Source: Gari tellinella
Lineage: Eukaryota; Mollusca; Bivalvia; Cardiida; Psammobiidae
Assembly (NCBI GenBank): GCA_922989275.2
Contig: OV277861.1
Location: forward strand, 17,446,540-17,510,539
Direction of reading: 5' to 3'
Length of the DNA: 64,000 nucleotides
Shown: positions 1 through 9,006 of the stretch, piece by piece
Layout of the letters: each line of letters opens with the position of its first letter
How positions within the stretch are numbered: the first letter of the stretch is position 1
Position numbers and translations under genes: made by a program
Notes under the pieces: model-generated
What the model saw: the letters and a program-made list of their open reading frames with translations, nothing else
Databases searched by the model: none
What the model was told of the DNA's origin: nothing

Positions 1-47
1 ACTAATTGACGCAATTTAGTGGTCATAATAGAGAGGGTTTTTTGTAT
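1..47. mobile_element. Family E element, right end
   Basis: The ending TTTAGTGGTCATAATAGAGAG followed by GTTTTTTGTA matches the right end of the complete family E copy at 53510-53714. The left part lies outside the window. Confidence 0.6.
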
Positions 48-125
48 ACCAGTATCCCGGTACCGGTAATCATATAAAGTGTTCATGCATTGTACCATGC
101 TAGTGTATATGATGTTTGTTCACAG

Positions 126-206
126 GTATGTGAGGAGGCAAAGTGTCCTAATATAGGGGAGTGTTGGGGAGGAGGAGAGCATGGAACAGCCACAGCAACC
201 ATCATG
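126..206 (+). CDS. LIAS: LIAS coding exon (auxiliary Fe-S cluster motif)
   Basis: This 81-nt exon lies between a CACAG acceptor and a GTAGGT donor, with phase 0 at both ends. It encodes the [14 protein letters not shown] segment, whose three cysteines (codons at 129, 144 and 162) are the C-x4-C-x5-C ligands of the auxiliary 4Fe-4S cluster that is the sulfur source. It is the first exon visible. Confidence 0.95.
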
Positions 207-3200
207 GTAGGTACTACACTGTCCTAGCCACTCTGTACACAGTAGATGAGTAATACTGCTTTATGGTAACATGTAAATACAGAATATACACCTAGAGTTT
301 TGCTTAACACACCATATTTTATGCCCCCTCGACGATCAGCCAGGGGGCATACTGTTTTACCCCTGTCCGCCCGTACATACTTTGTCCGGCCAACTCCTCC
401 TACAGTTTTCAAGCTGCAACCTTATATTTGGCAGAGTGTTTGCACATAAACCATAGATATGCATGTGAACAGAATTTTGATCTGCTTTGATTTTTCACAA
501 AATTACAGACAGTTGAACTTAGTATTTTTTGCTCTCCGGGGCATCGCATTTGTCTTACAAAGTCATTCCTCTAGTTTACAAATAAAAACTCTATAACCCA
601 TCGAATCTTAGCAAGGAGTATAATCAAGCTCCTAAACAAACACTGTACTTGTGAAGAGTACACTTGTCTGATGCAAATAGTGTAGATCCAGATCAAAGTC
701 CTTTGAAAGAAACCCTAAGATCAGGGTCTGTACTGTTTGTCATTTTGCAATAAAGTATAAAAAAGAACCATAAGTTGTCAAAAATGGATTAAACTTTATT
801 GGAAACTGGAATTGTCAAATTGAGGTTTCATGAGTGAATGATTTCATAGAATTTTGAGGTGGAGAGTATGGATATGTTCAACTTCAAAGAGAGCTAGAGT
901 TGTTGAAATTCAACTGTAGAAATATGGCTAACTTCAACTTAAGGTTAGGGCTTCAGATTTGGTATTTCAAAAAACGAAATCTTTATGTCTGTATTAAACC
1001 TTATGGTGTGACTACTCATTAGAATCATCTGTTGTTTGAGACTATTCTAATAAGTAGTCCCCAGAGACCTTCCTACTTTGCCGTAGTTCTGGGGCTTAAT
1101 TGTCATAGGGAATGTTTTCTGTTTATTAGACCGAAATCATCCCCTCTGAAAAGAACTAAAAGGAAGGCAGGTCGGTGGTTTTGATCCCATTCACTGTTTT
1201 ACAATGCATGAGATTAGCCAAAATCATCTCATCTCATCATCCCTCATTAACTCATCGGCGCTATATGACCTATTTTATGTCGCAGTGCCGTAAAACCCAA
1301 CTCATCCATCCATCTAATAAGTAGTACACTGTAGGTGCTGACATGAAGGAAAATCTGCTGGGTTTGTTTAGTTTACTCCTTCTTATATGGAACCCTGACT
1401 GCTACTTTATTTGTGTTTATAATCTGTGTCAGGTTCTAGGTGATACCTGTACCAGGGGCTGTAGGTTCTGTTCTGTGAAGACAGCCAGAAACCCCCCACC
1501 CCCAGATCCCATGGAGCCCCAGAATACAGCCAAAGCCATTGTGTCCTGGAACTTAGACTATGTTGTTCTCACATCTGTAGACAGAGATGGTAAGTTTACT
1601 GGACGATTTTTTCAGATAAAAATCTAAGGAGCAAACATTTAGTCAGACATCTTTTTATACAAAAAATAAACAATGAGATTTATTCGCTGCTTGCACTGAA
1701 TATAGTTATAAATATAGTTCTTACAGGTTTTGTTTGCATCATTTTATGAAACCTTTAATCAGCTTCATTTTGGAATTATCTCCCTTTTCGTAATTTAAAT
1801 CTTGTGAATATGGTATTTGATTTGTCAATGTTATGGTTGGGGTGGGGGGGGGGGGACTAGTTTTACATTCACTACACAAAATGACTTAAACCCATTACTC
1901 CATAAATACACATTTTTATGCCTTTAATTTATTCCTCCACTGAAGAAAATAGTCATGATTGTGTAGCGCAGCAAAACCTCTCTATTACGACCACTGATAT
2001 GAAGGCTAATTGGTTGTGTAAAAGCAGTCACCTGTCATAAATGCCTAATAATTTACACAATTAAGTGGTCTAACTTTCACTATTCATCCCTTCCAGACTT
2101 ACCAGATGGTGGATCAGCTCATTTTGCTGAGACTGTTAAAGAGATTAAGAAAGGGTAAGTGTTTGTTTATTGTTGTTTTTGATGCTGTTGTTTATTTTCA
2201 AAAAGCCAAAATATACCAGTGCAAATGCCTGTAGTATAATAATTATGATAAAATATCAGTATCATAAACTGCCACTTTTTATTCCATTCCGAGCTACCTT
2301 AACTTTATCCAATATTGAAGAATATCAAATGACTTTAGTGACTGCTCTGGTATTTTACTTACGGAGAATGCCTTCAAATACTTGTAGTTGTACCCTTTAT
2401 TATGTCATTATCAGAGCTCCAGAATAGGTCAGTATCTTTATGCCTCCACCTAAGCCCTCTCATTAAAATTTTCCCTTTGCTGCAGTTCTGATGAGTAGTG
2501 TTACAACCCACATACACACCTCTCTGTGAGTTCTATAAATAGTATAGCTGTGGCAAATGATATATCCAATATAGAACTCCCGGGCCAGGGAGAAGACTCT
2601 TTAGCTCAGAGGTTTTGGATTGTCACACAAGCACCCAGGATTGGATCCCCACCGGGGGTACTCATACTAACCAATGTGGATTTTTCTGCTATGCTTCTTT
2701 ATGAGAGGTTCTCTTAAGAGTAGTCACAACCTAGGGTTTGTTAGAAGCGTTGGAAATAAGGGGTTTACGCAATCTTACCTGGAGTCCTGCATTATAACCA
2801 GTATCTTCTTTTATTGACAGTAAACCGTCTATGCTGGTAGAGTGTTTGACTCCAGACTTTCGTGGTGATCTCTCCTGTGTGGAGACAGTGGCTGACTCAG
2901 GACTGGATGTGTACGCTCACAATGTAGAGACCGTAGCAGAGTTACAACAGTAGGTACTCTTTGTAGCAGATTGTTCTCGACTTTAATTCTTTCTTTGAAT
3001 TTATGACATTTGCAAAAGCATGTGATACTTGGTGTTTGATCTTGATCCAAACAACGGAAAGCATATATTTATAATGCCGTTGATTAGAAATACAGTAGAA
3101 ACTCATTACTTGGAACTCGCTTAAATCAATCGTACCAGTATTTCTTAAGTTGTATTTAGATAATGCAATCTCGCTGAAGTCAAACCTACCCATACTTCAA

Positions 3201-6200
3201 AGTTAAAAAGTGGCTAAACCATGTTTAAACTTTGAAACATGGGTATGTTCGAACTAACACGAGCTGTCACATATATTTGGAACGCAATTGATTTTTATAT
3301 TGAGTTTTGACTGTAATTGCACTATTTTCCAGTTTGGTACGAGACCCAAGGGCCAACTACAAGCAGTCCCTGAAGGTGTTGGAGCATGTAAAGAAGTTTC
3401 GACCAGATATGATTACAAAGACATCCATCATGCTGGGGCTGGGAGAGACAGACTCACAAATCTTGGCAGTCCTGGAAGGTAAATCATAGGACCACAATAC
3501 AGTCAAACATGTTAACCCATTACCCCATAACCTGTTTCTAGTTTCGAAGACAGGTGACTACTTAACCCATTACCCAATTAATACGCCTTTTTACACCCTT
3601 AATTTAGTACTACATGGAAGAAAATAGGTCCACTATTATACAGTTATGAATATTTATCATAAGAAATATCTTCTTTTTTCCTGCAGTTTATAGCTTAAAG
3701 CAGGCTGAAAGTAAAGCAGAATGCATCTTATGGCGCATTCTGCTTACGTTCAACCTGCTTTTAGTGGTCATCTGTCTTCAAAACTGGAAACAAGTTATGG
3801 GGTAATGGGTTAAAGCAGGTTGAAAGTAAGGCAGAATGTGCCTTAAGGTGCATTCTGCTTTACTTTCAGCTTGCTTGAAGCTACCATCTGATGGAATGTA
3901 GAAAATATTTCTTATGCTGTATATTCATGACTGTATAAATTGGAACTGAAAATTCTGCAAGACTTTCAGTCTGCTGCAACTACCTGTTTAAACTCTTCTA
4001 ACTTCTTGTTTTAACCAAACATCTTTTTACACTGAAATCAAAAATTGATGGAAAGTGTTAGTTTAGTCACCTAGCTTTATCATTGTCAACAGCTGATGGT
4101 CTTGATAAATGATGTTGATTTTATGTTACAGATTTACGTAGGGTGGATGTTGACTGTGTAACACTGGGACAATACATGCAGCCCACTAAGAGACATTTGA
4201 AGGTAATTGAATTGACAAGTTCATATGCTAAGAGACATTTGAAGGTAATTGACTAAGAGACATTTGAAGGTAATTGGCAAGTTCATATGCTAAGAGACAT
4301 TTGAAGGTAATTGACTAAGAGACATTTGAAGGTAATTGACAAGTTCATATGCTAAGAGACATTTGAAGGTAATTGACTAAGAGACATTTGAAGGTAATTG
4401 ACAAGTTCATATGCTAAGAGACATTTGAAGGTAATTGACTAAGAGACATTTGAAGGTAATTGACAAGTTCATATGCTAAGAGACATTTGAAGGTAATTGA
4501 CTAAGAGACATTTGAAGGTAATTGACAAGTTCATATGCTAAGAGACATTTGAAGGTAATTGACTAAGAGACATTTGAAGGTAATTGACAAGTTCATATGC
4601 TAAGAAACATTTGAAGGTATTGATAAATTCTTATAAAGGCATGTGAGTTTGAATCCCAGTAGGGTCGTTCAGATTTTTCATGTGGGGAAGCCTTCCAGCT
4701 GGCTTGCGGAAGGTCGGTGGTTCTACCCAGTTGCCGATTTGTGCCTGAAACAGTGCATAATGGAGTTCTTGGGTCTTCCTCAACCTATAATAAGCTGGAC
4801 GTCACGATATGACTGAAATACTGTTGAAAGCAACGTAAAATCAAAACAAAACAAATCAAAATATAAAGGCATTCTTATTGAATATTACTTGTTACATGTA
4901 TTTCTTAACCCATACCCAATAGTTTGTTTCTAGTTTTGAAGATATGTGACTGCTTAAAGCAGGTTGAAAGTAAAGCAGAATGCGCCTTTTTTTAAGGCGC
5001 ATTCTACTTTACTTTCAACCTGCTTTAAGTTACCATCGACTAGAATATAGAAAATGTTTCCTACGATACATATTCATGACTATATTATTTTGAACTAATT
5101 TCTTAAGTGAAGGAATAAATTAGAGGCGTAAAAAGGTGTACCGTATTTTTGGGTTATGGGTGAAATGAGATAAGTGTAGATTCATTTATCCTTTTGCTGC
5201 CAGATTTTACCTTCTGATTTAAACCCTATCGCATATGCAATATATTCTGCTGAAAATTCTTCTCTGCAATTTGATGCCAAATTCAGTTTTTCCTGACGTT
5301 TTGACTGACGAAACATTTATATGAGTGTCAAAAAGTTTGGATTCTGATCAGATGCTGTGTTAATGTTAAGGTTTACTTTCAAGTCTGTTCTGAACTGACA
5401 ACTGCACCTACAGTCTCAAATTGTCCATTTGAGGTTTATGGTGTGATTGAGTACGCTCAAGTTTGGCTGTAATTGATGACTAGCTGAGACTGTATGTGTT
5501 TGTATAGCTGAGACTGTATGTGTTTGTTTTATCAGGTAAAGGAGTATGTGCACCCTGACAAGTACAAGGCCTGGGAGGAGGTGGGCAATAGTCTAGGGTT
5601 TGCCTACACAGCCAGCGGACCACTCGTCAGGTCCTCATATAAAGCAGGTACAGTAACTGTGTTATCAGGCATTGATGCTCAGATTGTTGGTGATCTTCAC
5701 TTACTTCACTAACCTTGAATTTCTTAACCCTTTCCAATAAAATCTGTTTTTCACTGTTAAAAACATGTTGCTTTTTTAAACAGACTGAAAGTAAAGCAGA
5801 CATCTCTGCTTGTTTGCATAGGACAGGTATACTCGTCACTGTTTATAAAAGATTAAAATACATGGCAGTAGGGGTCAATGAATTAATAGCAGTATTGTAC
5901 AGTATACAGTTAGAGAACTTGTTGGTGATATGTAGATATTGCCTGGTTGAAGCTACAGTGTTATCTCCCTACAACGGCCCTCCCAACAATGACTCCCTCC
6001 TTACAGCGACCATTGCCGCAGTTACCTTAACAGGCCAATGATTTTACTGCTGCAATTTGTTTAGTGCTGTTTATTATCAAAAGTACATATAATGACAAGT
6101 GACAAACAGCATGAATCCAGCATGAATCCAGATCAGACGCCGCGTTACGCGGCATCTGATCTGGATTTAAGCTGTTTGCAAATGTAAGTCAAGTCATAAT

Positions 6201-6379
6201 TTTTCCCTCCCTAAAATGAATCCTTCCGAACAACACACACAAGCTGTGTCTCCCATTGGGTGTTGTAGTAGAGAGGGAGCACTGTATATTGCTTGCTTTT
6301 TCACTTTGCAGGTGAATTTTTCCTGAAGAATTTGTTAGAGAAACGGAGGGAAGAAAAGGCTGCAGCGGGAAAATCCTGA
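126..6379 (+). CDS. LIAS: Lipoyl synthase, mitochondrial (3' eight coding exons; 5' end outside window)
   Basis: Radical-SAM enzyme that inserts two sulfur atoms into protein-bound octanoyl groups, making lipoyl cofactor for the 2-oxoacid dehydrogenases and the glycine cleavage system in mitochondria. Joined exons 126-206, 1433-1589, 2097-2154, 2821-2949, 3333-3478, 4132-4202, 5536-5647 and 6312-6379 give 822 nt in one frame: 273 residues plus stop. The product carries the auxiliary-cluster motif C-x4-C-x5-C, the radical-SAM motif CTRGCRFC, the segments [21 protein letters not shown] and TSIMLGLGE, and the C-terminal [13 protein letters not shown] whose serine ligates the auxiliary cluster in this family. 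Human LIAS is about 372 residues, so roughly 100 N-terminal residues, including the transit peptide, lie upstream. AATAAA at about 6970 could be a polyadenylation signal. It lies inside a later insertion, so this is uncertain. No defect is seen. Confidence 0.97.
645..830. mobile_element. Family B palindromic MITE, decayed
   Basis: GTACACTTGTCTGATGCAAA, then AGATCAGGGTCTGTACTGTT and AATGGATT...GGAATTGTC follow the order of a family B copy in reverse orientation. Ends are diverged. Confidence 0.55.
958..1065. mobile_element. Family D fold-back fragment
   Basis: GTATTTCAAAAAACGAAATC, TTATGGTGTGACTACTCATT and a decayed fold-back core match family D copies such as 19582-19769. Confidence 0.55.
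1165..1312 (+). mobile_element. SINE 3' fragment
   Basis: AGGTCGGTGGTTTTGATCCC, GGCGCTATATGACC and GCCGTAAAACCCAAC resemble the tRNA-derived SINE tails common in bivalves. It is partial, and the assignment rests on recalled pattern only. Confidence 0.4.
1433..1589 (+). CDS. LIAS: LIAS coding exon (radical-SAM CxxxCxxC)
   Basis: This exon starts after TCAG and ends before GTAAGT, leaving phase 1. It encodes [13 protein letters not shown], with radical-SAM cysteines at 1448, 1460 and 1469, followed by [10 protein letters not shown] and the [11 protein letters not shown] strand. An apparent ATG at 1343 in the same frame is intron read-through and not a start. Confidence 0.96.
1839..1857 (+). 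repeat. G-rich tract
   Basis: A run GGGGTGGGGGGGGGGGGGA in a LIAS intron; simple-sequence tract. Confidence 0.8.
1885..1955. mobile_element. Family A MITE fragment
   Basis: TTAAACCCATTACTCCATAA through CCACTGAAGAAAATAG matches the long arm of family A. Confidence 0.6.
1967..2080. mobile_element. Family E element, internally deleted
   Basis: AAAACCTCTCTATTACGACC at the left and AATTAAGTGGTCTAAC at the right, with CAGTCACCTGTC between, follow family E without its central hairpin. It lies just upstream of a LIAS exon acceptor. Confidence 0.55.
2097..2154 (+). CDS. LIAS: LIAS coding exon
   Basis: This 58-nt exon runs from a TTCCAG acceptor to a GTAAGT donor, entering in phase 1 and leaving in phase 2. 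It completes DRDD and encodes [18 protein letters not shown], part of the radical-SAM barrel. Confidence 0.94.
2594..2672 (+). repeat. tRNA-like sequence (possible SINE head)
   Basis: TTTAGCTCAGAGG resembles a tRNA A box and GGATTGGATCCCC about 45 bases later a B box. It cannot be folded convincingly as a functional tRNA. Confidence 0.3.
2821..2949 (+). CDS. LIAS: LIAS coding exon
   Basis: The acceptor is TTGACAG and the donor is GTAGGT at 2950, phase 2 to phase 2. It encodes [14 protein letters not shown] and [12 protein letters not shown]. The alternative donor GTACTC at 2954 would break the frame with the next exon, so 2949 was chosen. Confidence 0.93.
3091..3270. mobile_element. Family F (pogo-like) palindromic element
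   Basis: It starts TACAGTAGAAACTCATTAC and contains GGAACTCGCTTAA, AAAGTTAAAAAGTGGC / GTTTAAACTTTGAAA and GGGTATGTTCGAACTAAC. The better preserved relative is 40426-40624. Confidence 0.6.
3333..3478 (+). CDS. LIAS: LIAS coding exon
   Basis: The acceptor is TTTTCCAG and the donor GTAAAT, entering in phase 2 and leaving in phase 1. It encodes [16 protein letters not shown] and [15 protein letters not shown], both close to animal lipoyl synthases. Confidence 0.95.
3510..3975. mobile_element. Family A MITE with a second family A copy inserted inside it
   Basis: The outer left arm (CCCATTACCCCATAACCTG to GTGACTAC) stops at TTAA 3562-3565. The outer hairpin resumes after TTAA 3810-3813 with AGCAGGTTGAAAGTAAGGC. 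Removing the insert restores the normal family A order around a single TTAA. Confidence 0.85.
3566..3809. mobile_element. Inner family A MITE, TTAA duplication on both sides
   Basis: 244 bp starting CCCATTACCC and ending GGGTAATGGG, with inverted ends and TTAA at 3562-3565 and 3810-3813. The central hairpin is AGCAGGCTGAAAGTAAAGC paired with its complement near 3750. Confidence 0.88.
4132..4202 (+). CDS. LIAS: LIAS coding exon whose 3' end seeds a minisatellite
   Basis: The acceptor is GTTACAG and the donor GTAATT, ending in phase 0. It encodes [19 protein letters not shown] then KRHLK. The last 17 exon bases plus the donor are repeated many times immediately downstream (see 4228-4599). The first donor is assigned by homology to the family. 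Confidence 0.93.
4178..4202 (+). promoter_or_regulatory. LIAS: Original splice donor copied into the downstream array
   Basis: Exon bases CTAAGAGACATTTGAAG followed by GTAATTGA form the functional donor of the exon ending at 4202. The same 25 bases recur at 4228 and 25 or 37 bp further on, twelve times without change apart from one substitution in a spacer, and once more in a decayed copy at 4600. Confidence 0.8.
4228..4621 (+). repeat. 62-bp higher-order minisatellite derived from LIAS exon end and splice donor
   Basis: Six complete 62-bp units start at 4228, 4290, 4352, 4414, 4476 and 4538, with a decayed partial unit at 4600. Each unit is a 25-bp block (exon tail, donor, ATTGA) plus a 37-bp block made of the same 25 bp and CAAGTTCATATG. 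The spacing is exact over all units and only one base differs (GGCAAG against GACAAG in unit 1), pointing to recent amplification. Confidence 0.95.
4643..4861 (+). mobile_element. tRNA-derived SINE, 5'-truncated, with 11-bp target-site duplication
   Basis: It begins with a B-box-like GAGTTTGAATCCC and continues GGGGAAGCCTTCCAGCTGGC, GGTCGGTGGTTCTACCC, GGGTCTTCCTC and a tail GTAAAATCAAAACAAAAC. The perfect repeat TATAAAGGCAT flanks it at 4632-4642 and 4862-4872. A second copy lies at 37615-37862 on the other strand. Confidence 0.85.
4905..5160. mobile_element. Family A MITE, near full length
   Basis: TTAACCCATACCCAATAG at the left, the central hairpin TTAAAGCAGGTTGAAAG with its complement around CGCCTTTTTTTAAGGCG, and GGGTTATGGG at the right. 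Confidence 0.82.
5536..5647 (+). CDS. LIAS: LIAS coding exon (RSSY motif)
   Basis: The acceptor is TTATCAG and the donor GTACAG, entering in phase 0 and leaving in phase 1. It encodes [17 protein letters not shown] and then [14 protein letters not shown]. The serine of RSSY is the fourth ligand of the auxiliary cluster in lipoyl synthases. Confidence 0.96.
5956..6284. mobile_element. DNA transposon with CAGTG ends and TA flanks
   Basis: The left end TACAGTGTTATCTCCCTACA and the right end TGTTGTAGTAGAGAGGGAGC then ACTGTA are imperfect inverted repeats with TA outside. An internal GGATC-type hairpin (family G) lies at 6108-6185. It is in the last LIAS intron. Confidence 0.6.
6108..6185. repeat. 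Family G palindrome
   Basis: ATCCAGATCAGACGCCGCG pairs with CGCGGCATCTGATCTGGAT, with the outer pair GTGACAAACAGC / GCTGTTTGCA: a stem of more than 25 bp. Confidence 0.8.
6312..6379 (+). CDS. LIAS: LIAS last coding exon with stop
   Basis: The acceptor is CTTTGCAG. The split glycine codon is completed and [19 protein letters not shown] follows, then TGA at 6377-6379. The lysine- and alanine-rich tail is typical of the variable C-terminus of eukaryotic lipoyl synthase. Confidence 0.93.
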
Positions 6380-6501
6380 TAGGACCAAGCAGGTGGTGGT
6401 GGTGATGATGATAACCTTGTTGGATCTTACCTCAGTGATACAATGACTATGTGACAATTAGACCTATTTACCAAGGTCGAAGTGTGTGCAACTTTGGCTA
6501 T

Positions 6502-6760
6502 TTAACCCATTACCCCATAGCCTGTTTTTATTATTGAAGATAGGTGACTACTCAAAGGTGGCTGAAGTAAAGCAGAATGCACCTTCAGGCGCATTCTGTT
6601 TTACTTTCAGCCTGCTTTAAGCTACAATCTACTAGAATACAGAACATATTTCTTAATGATACATGTACATATTCATGACTGTATAAATTTGAACTATTTT
6701 CTTCAGTGAAGGATGAAATTTAAAGTCGTAAAATGGTGTATTTATGGGGCATTGGGTTAA
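6502..6760. mobile_element. Family A MITE, full length
   Basis: TTAACCCATTACCCCATAG at 6502 and GGGCATTGGGTTAA ending at 6760, with a damaged central hairpin (TGGCTGAAGTAAAGCAG). It lies just 3' of the LIAS stop and probably within the 3' UTR or flank. Confidence 0.82.
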
Positions 6761-6939
6761 CACATTTTAATTGTTTTCTTCTCCTGAAGAAAATAGCTGA
6801 AATTTACAGTCATGAATATGTATCATAAAAAATAGTTTCTATACTCTAGCTAGTAGCCTATGGTAGCTTAATGTAGGTTGAAATTAAAGCAGAATGCACC
6901 TTAAGGCACATTCTGCTTTACTTTCAACCTGCTTTAAAG

Positions 6940-7467
6940 CGACTCGCAACCGGATGGTGTACTTGTCAAAATAAAATAAAATACTCAAATAAAAGCAAAT
7001 TTGTGGCATTATTTGGCTTCTGACATTAAAAAAATATGATCAGTCCAAAAAAAGTCTCAAGAATCGTCACCGAATCTTAGTTTTTTGAGATATATTCCAT
7101 CGTTTTTCAATAGCGTCAGCTGACGGTTTTGCTGTTGTTGTTGCTTCTCTACAAGGGCTCTGACATAAACCGGAGCCGAATAATGTAGTATTAAGCGCTA
7201 CCAGTGAAGTACGTTAATTCGCTACCATATATATATAGAGAGCGTCCGTGGTCGAGGAGGTAAAGGCGTGTACTCATTTTTCTTGTTTGTCTCCGCAATG
7301 GAGGGTCACGGGTTCGAATCCCACCAGAGCTCCCTTTTTTCTATTTTTTTTGGAAATGCAATTTTTAACAGAATTTATTATCCTAAACTAAATCTTACCC
7401 ATTTATATAATCATTTGACATATATTTACAAATTACCATTTTTAATGCTAAATCCGGTTGCGAGCCT
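6940..7467. mobile_element. Inverted-repeat element carrying a tRNA-like unit
   Basis: The left end GACTCGCAACCGGAT and right end ATCCGGTTGCGAGCC are about 14-bp inverted repeats. CTTTAA lies on each side (6932-6937, 7468-7473) as a likely duplication. No open reading frame of note. A type-II tRNA-like sequence lies at 7240-7333. Confidence 0.65.
7240..7333 (+). pseudogene. tRNA-Ser/Leu-like sequence (SINE head or tRNA pseudogene)
   Basis: The D-arm TGGTCGAGGAGGTAAAGGCG matches the A box of class-II tRNAs. CTCCGCAATGGAG forms a long variable arm, and GGGTTCGAATCCC is a perfect T arm/B box. A T-run resembling a Pol III terminator follows. The anticodon stem does not pair (TGTACTC against TTTTCTTG), so a working tRNA is unlikely. 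Confidence 0.6.
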
Positions 7468-7748
7468 CTTTAAGTGGTCACCTATCTTCAGTACTAGAAA
7501 GAATCTATGGGTAATGGGTTAAATTGGAAAACTGTGATACATGTATAATATTGACCTGAAATTCAGTGTTACTGTGACACTTCCTTGAAGAAGCATGCCA
7601 GAATTTCCTGAAGACTGGTGGCTGTTAATGGAGGGTACAAGTAAAGCTGAAATCATAATTCCAGTATACATATCGGGATAAGAGTTATGGCAAAATAGGC
7701 AGACTGCGCATTTATAACTTTGTTTTAGTTTTGAGCAGTTACCTGTCT

Positions 7749-7997
7749 AAACCCTTTCCCCCATAGAAGCGCCTTTTAGCGAATATGATTTATTCCTCCG
7801 CTGAAGAAAATATTTCCAATTTATCAGTCATGAATATATAGTATAGGGAATTTTTTCTATATTCTAGCACATGACAGCTTAAAGCAGGCTGAAAGTTAAG
7901 CAGAATGCGCCTTAAGGTCACTAGGTGCATTCTTCTTCACTTTCAACCTGCTTTAAGTAGTCACATATCTTCAATACTACAGATAGGCTTTCAGGTA
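7749..7997. mobile_element. Family A MITE
   Basis: AAACCCTTTCCCCCATAG at the left, the central hairpin TTAAAGCAGGCTGAAAG with complement, and a diverged right end. The Sau-like insertion AAGGTCACTAGG lies in the hairpin loop. Confidence 0.7.
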
Positions 7998-8327
7998 ATT
8001 TTGAAGACATGATCACTTAGAGCAGGCTAAAAGTAAAACTTCTTCAAAGAATGTTTGGCTTTTCTCTTATCAGCAGGGCTGAACTGGTCAATTAAGCACA
8101 GAGTTTAATGAGATTTTAACTTAAAGATTGTTAAAAGTGGATGATTTGAAAAAAAAATTGTTGTTGAATAAAAAAGGTAGTCTTTAGATCAATAGAAGCT
8201 TTATGCATTACTCTCACTTTGCATTAAGCCTTCACCGGTATTTAGAGATGCCAATGTTTCTGCAATACATTATTTTTGTTCTGCATTAAACTTCCATCTG
8301 TAGTTAGCACTATCCATGCATTTTAAC

Positions 8328-8535
8328 ACATTCAACCCTAGTAATGAAAAGTGCACTTGTTTTATGCAAACAGTGAAAACCCTTATCAGAGGGCTCCTGC
8401 AGGAGCTCTCTGATCAGGGTCTGCACAGTTTGTCATTTTGTATTATATTGTTAATAACAACACTAAGTATTTAAAAATGGACTAGATGTAATTGGAAAGT
8501 GGAATTGTCCATTAAAAGTTTCAGGGGGTTAATGA
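8328..8535. mobile_element. Family B palindromic MITE
   Basis: The hairpin CAGAGGGCTCCTGCAGGAGC has its complement within CAGTGAAAACCC...GGGTCTGCACAG. AATGGACTAG and GGAATTGTCCATT in the arm match the full copies. Confidence 0.75.
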
Positions 8536-9006
8536 AGTCATATGACACAAGTGTGACTGTATATATGTATCTGATGTGTAAGAAACAGGTGTGCTATGGA
8601 ATTTGATTATGAAATGAAATTGGTTGTTACAAATAAACTGTCCACAAAACACTGTTGCATTTGTATTCATTATACCAGTTTATATACATGTACTGGCAAA
8701 ATTAACTCTTTCAACACTTATAAAGTAACTCTAGTGGATTATTCGGTTCCCTTGTGGATCTATTTAGTTACAAAAACAGGAACCAGTCTACTTGGAAAGT
8801 TGGAATTCTGGAGCCCTCTGATCTGGGTCTACACTGTTTTGCAAATGTAATGAGTATATTTCAAATAGGTCCATGCTGTTGAAAGATTTTATGGTGTAAT
8901 GTATTCAATTTTATGAAAACTATACTGAAATAAAGCCGTGGTTAAATATACTACTCAAAGTTTGCTAAGCATCAAGAGTAAAATCACCATAGATACTAAT
9001 GCAGTG

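Larger units (their letters stand above)
6761..7522. mobile_element. Family A MITE split by a 0.5-kb inserted element
   Basis: The left part ends in the hairpin at AACCTGCTTTAAA (6937). The right part resumes at CTTTAAGTGGTCACC (7468) and ends GGGTAATGGGTTAA (7522). The interruption is described separately. Confidence 0.75.

Noticed and set aside
1343..1432. Coding sequence upstream of the radical-SAM exon from the ATG at 1343
   Set aside because: The frame upstream of 1433 has no lipoyl synthase similarity and a good TCAG acceptor sits at 1432.
4228..4621. CRISPR-like regular array
   Set aside because: Units follow one another with no unique spacers, the genome is eukaryotic, and the unit derives from the neighbouring exon.
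7240..7333. Functional tRNA gene for Ser or Leu
   Set aside because: The anticodon stem does not pair and the acceptor stem is imperfect, although A box, variable arm and B box are good.
8393..8412. GC-rich hairpins followed by T-runs as rho-independent terminators
   Set aside because: The hairpins are parts of dispersed MITEs with defined ends, and the organism is eukaryotic.
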